DNA from: Cellulophaga sp. 20_2_10
Lineage (GTDB): Bacteria > Bacteroidota > Bacteroidia > Flavobacteriales > Flavobacteriaceae
DNA: 64,000 nucleotides
Assembly: GCF_023476645.1 (NCBI RefSeq)
Contig: NZ_JAMCOJ010000002.1
Span: 467,561-531,560 of the forward strand
Reading direction: 5' to 3'
Part shown: positions 62,433-64,000 of the stretch, piece after piece
How the letters are laid out: every line of letters begins with the position of its first letter
Position numbering within the stretch: position 1 is the stretch's first letter
Translations under genes and position numbers: made by a program
The notes under the pieces: generated by a model
Told to the model about the DNA's origin: nothing
The model's input: the letters and a program-made list of their open reading frames with translations, nothing else
Databases searched by the model: none

Positions 62433-63095
62433 TTGAAACGCAAAATAATTACAACTGGTGATGGTTCTAAAACCATACAGATAGAAGAATGGGACGAGCA
62501 GTACCATTCTAAACACGGAGCAATACAAGAAGCGTATCACGTATTTATAAAACACGGCCTGTCTTTGTTTAAAGATAGTGCCGTTTCTATTTTAGAAATT
62601 GGTTTTGGTACAGGGTTAAATGCCTTAATAACCACTCTAGAAGCTTCAAAGAATAATTTAACAATAGCATATACAGGTGTAGAAGCCTACCCTGTGGCCT
62701 TAGAAGAAGTAGCGCAACTTAATTATGTAGCGCAATTAAATGCTCCAGAATCTAAAGATGTATTTACTAAAATGCATACATCTGCTTGGGAATTAAAAGA
62801 AAATATTCTCCCATATTTTTCCCTTTTAAAAAAGCAACAAGATTTTTTAGATATTAAAGATGAGGCTGCTTTTGATCTTGTTTATTTTGATGCCTTTGGG
62901 GCAAGGGTTCAACCAGAGTTATGGACAGAAACCATTTTTACTATAATGTATAAAGCATTAAAACCTAATGGTGTGCTTGTAACATATGCAGCCAAAGGCA
63001 GTGTAAGAAGAGCTATGTTGGCAGTAGGTTTTACTGTGGAGCGTTTGCCTGGACCTCCTGGAAAAAGAGAAATGCTTAGAGCAACTAAGTCATAA
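62433..63095 (+). CDS. mnmD: tRNA 5-methylaminomethyl-2-thiouridine methyltransferase, MnmD-type
   Basis: A 220-residue SAM-dependent methyltransferase from a TTG start at 62433, the only start that keeps the conserved first strand. The SAM loop is LEIGFGTGLNA, and DLVYFDAFGARVQPELW and LVTYAAKGSVRRAM... GPPGKREM are typical of MnmD (the methyltransferase half of MnmC). It finishes the modification of U34 in tRNAs for Lys, Glu and Gln. It lacks the FAD domain of the fused enterobacterial MnmC. Confidence 0.9.
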   Translation: MKRKIITTGDGSKTIQIEEWDEQYHSKHGAIQEAYHVFIKHGLSLFKDSAVSILEIGFGTGLNALITTLEASKNNLTIAYTGVEAYPVALEEVAQLNYVAQLNAPESKDVFTKMHTSAWELKENILPYFSLLKKQQDFLDIKDEAAFDLVYFDAFGARVQPELWTETIFTIMYKALKPNGVLVTYAAKGSVRRAMLAVGFTVERLPGPPGKREMLRATKS

Positions 63096-63124
63096 TAGCA
63101 TTTAAGTAGAAACTTTAATGACAT

Positions 63125-63157
63125 TTTGACAATTTTGAAGAATTGGCAGTACTTTTG
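63125..63157 (+). promoter_or_regulatory. grpE-dnaJ promoter with internal inverted repeat
   Basis: TTTG at 63125-63128 and TACTTTTG at 63150-63157 are separated by 21 bp, a textbook Bacteroidota -33/-7 pair. Between them is TGACAATT-N6-AATTGGCA (63127-63148), an inverted repeat with one mismatch, a possible heat-shock operator. Confidence 0.7.
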
Positions 63158-63195
63158 CCATCTTATAAAATCAAGATTATAAACGTTAGCATATA

Positions 63196-63756
63196 ATGAG
63201 TAAAAAAGATAAAGCTGAAGAAGTAGCACCAGACGAAATAGTAAATAACGTTACTGAAGATGTTACGGAAAATACAGAAGCTCCGGCAGAAGAGGTCGTA
63301 GAGTTGTCTGTTGAAGAACAATTACAACAAGATTTAGCAAAAGAAAAAGATAAGTTTTTACGTCTATTTGCTGAGTTTGAAAACTATAAAAAGAGAACGT
63401 CTAAAGAACGTATGGACTTGTTTAAAACTGCAGGCCAGGAAATAATTGTTTCAATGCTTCCTGTTATAGATGATTTTGACCGCGCTATGAAAGAAATTTC
63501 TAAATCTGAGGATAAGGAATTGGTAACAGGTGTAGAGTTAATACAGAATAAATTTACAGGAGCCTTAAAAACAAAAGGTTTACAAGAAATAGAGGTTTTA
63601 CAAGGAGATGCATTTAATGCAGATGTACATGAAGCTATTACGCAAATACCAGCTCCAGAAGAGAAGCTTAAAGGTAAAATTATAGACGTAATAGAGAAAG
63701 GATTTACGTTAGGAGATAAAATTATTCGTCACCCTAAAGTAGTTGTTGGGAACTAA
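63196..63756 (+). CDS. grpE: GrpE nucleotide exchange factor
   Basis: A 186-residue cytoplasmic cochaperone. An acidic N-terminus (to about residue 50) leads to the long dimer coiled coil (LAKEKDKFLRLFAEFENYKKRTSKERMD) and the beta domain (LLPVIDDFDRAM; HEAITQIPAPEEKLKGKIIDVIEKGFTLGDKIIRHPKVVVG). It releases ADP from DnaK. dnaJ follows 9 nt downstream in the same operon. Length is normal. Confidence 0.97.
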   Translation: MSKKDKAEEVAPDEIVNNVTEDVTENTEAPAEEVVELSVEEQLQQDLAKEKDKFLRLFAEFENYKKRTSKERMDLFKTAGQEIIVSMLPVIDDFDRAMKEISKSEDKELVTGVELIQNKFTGALKTKGLQEIEVLQGDAFNADVHEAITQIPAPEEKLKGKIIDVIEKGFTLGDKIIRHPKVVVGN

Positions 63757-63765
63757 AAACAAGAA

Positions 63766-64000
63766 ATGAAAGAGGATTTTTACAGCATATTAAGCATTAC
63801 CAAAAGTGCAACTGCGGCAGAAATAAAAAAAGCATATCGTAAAAAAGCCATAGAGCATCACCCTGATAAAAACCCAGGAGATCCTAAGGCAGAAGAGCTA
63901 TTTAAAGCAGCAGCAGAAGCATATGAGGTTTTAAGTGATCCAGATAAAAAAGCAAGATACGATCAATACGGTCACGCAGCCTTTGAAGGTGGTGCTGGTG
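63766..64000 (+). CDS. dnaJ: DnaJ chaperone, N-terminal part only
   Basis: The window ends after 78 codons. Visible is the complete J domain (residues 4-70) with the essential HPD motif at 32-34 (HHPDKNPGD), followed by the first residues of the Gly-rich region (AFEGGAG). Position 9 nt after grpE and the [15 protein letters not shown] end identify it as DnaJ, the DnaK cochaperone, and not a small J-domain protein. The zinc-finger and C-terminal domains lie outside. Confidence 0.95.
   Translation, partial: MKEDFYSILSITKSATAAEIKKAYRKKAIEHHPDKNPGDPKAEELFKAAAEAYEVLSDPDKKARYDQYGHAAFEGGAG

Overview
The window is AT-rich DNA from a marine member of the Flavobacteriaceae (Bacteroidota). The evidence is a SusC/SusD pair, TAnnTTTG-type -7 promoter elements, A-rich leaders without Shine-Dalgarno sites, fused isobutyryl-CoA mutase and many flavobacterial lipoproteins. 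I cannot fix the genus. No rRNA, tRNA, CRISPR array, transposase or phage gene was seen.

Positions 1-40700 are a very large polysaccharide utilisation locus (PUL) for a sulfated red-algal galactan, most likely a carrageenan. It holds ten formylglycine sulfatases, a GH82 iota-carrageenase-like protein, a GH110-like alpha-galactosidase, two GH2 enzymes, the tail of a GH27 alpha-galactosidase, a clan-D-like TIM-barrel hydrolase, one SusC/SusD pair with a small PKD-like surface lipoprotein, and an oxidoreductase module (GMC dehydrogenase with an Fe-S cysteine motif, its small subunit, and two exported TIM-barrel isomerases). At the end are a LacI regulator and divergent kdgK-eda, which suit 3,6-anhydrogalactose catabolism through KDG. 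The expected logic is import by SusCD, exo-desulfation, alternate removal of beta- and alpha-linked galactose units, and channelling of anhydrogalactose carbon into KDG, KDPG, pyruvate and glyceraldehyde 3-phosphate.

The PUL falls into about five units: GH27 to sulfatase 4 (1-9668), sulfatase 5 to the second TIM-barrel (9836-15502), GH82 alone (18523-19881), sulfatase 6 to the second GH2 (20092-26839) and GH110-SusC-SusD-lipoprotein-sulfatases 9 and 10 (27217-37732). An outer-membrane barrel gene lies on the opposite strand at 15546-18275. Four of these units carry a previously unannotated pair of 17-bp direct half-sites with 21-bp periodicity, 46-61 bp before the start codon. This looks like an AraC-type activator site, and its regulator is not in the window. 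LacI-kdgK has its own pair of palindromic operators.

Positions 40700-45300 are an eroded accessory stretch: two copies of a 64-bp terminator-bearing repeat, a secreted-protein gene broken by one TAA, two unknown exported proteins, an SDR-like gene lacking the usual Tyr, and a Crp/Fnr gene broken by one TAA.

Positions 45500-64000 are ordinary chromosome: purU, icmF, an Lrp regulator, an MscS channel, a DJ-1/MFS pair, glnK-amt with a porin, crcB, ilvE, mnmD, grpE and dnaJ. The most notable find here is a 23-codon cysteine-rich leader ORF followed by a terminator and a plausible antiterminator in front of the MFS gene.
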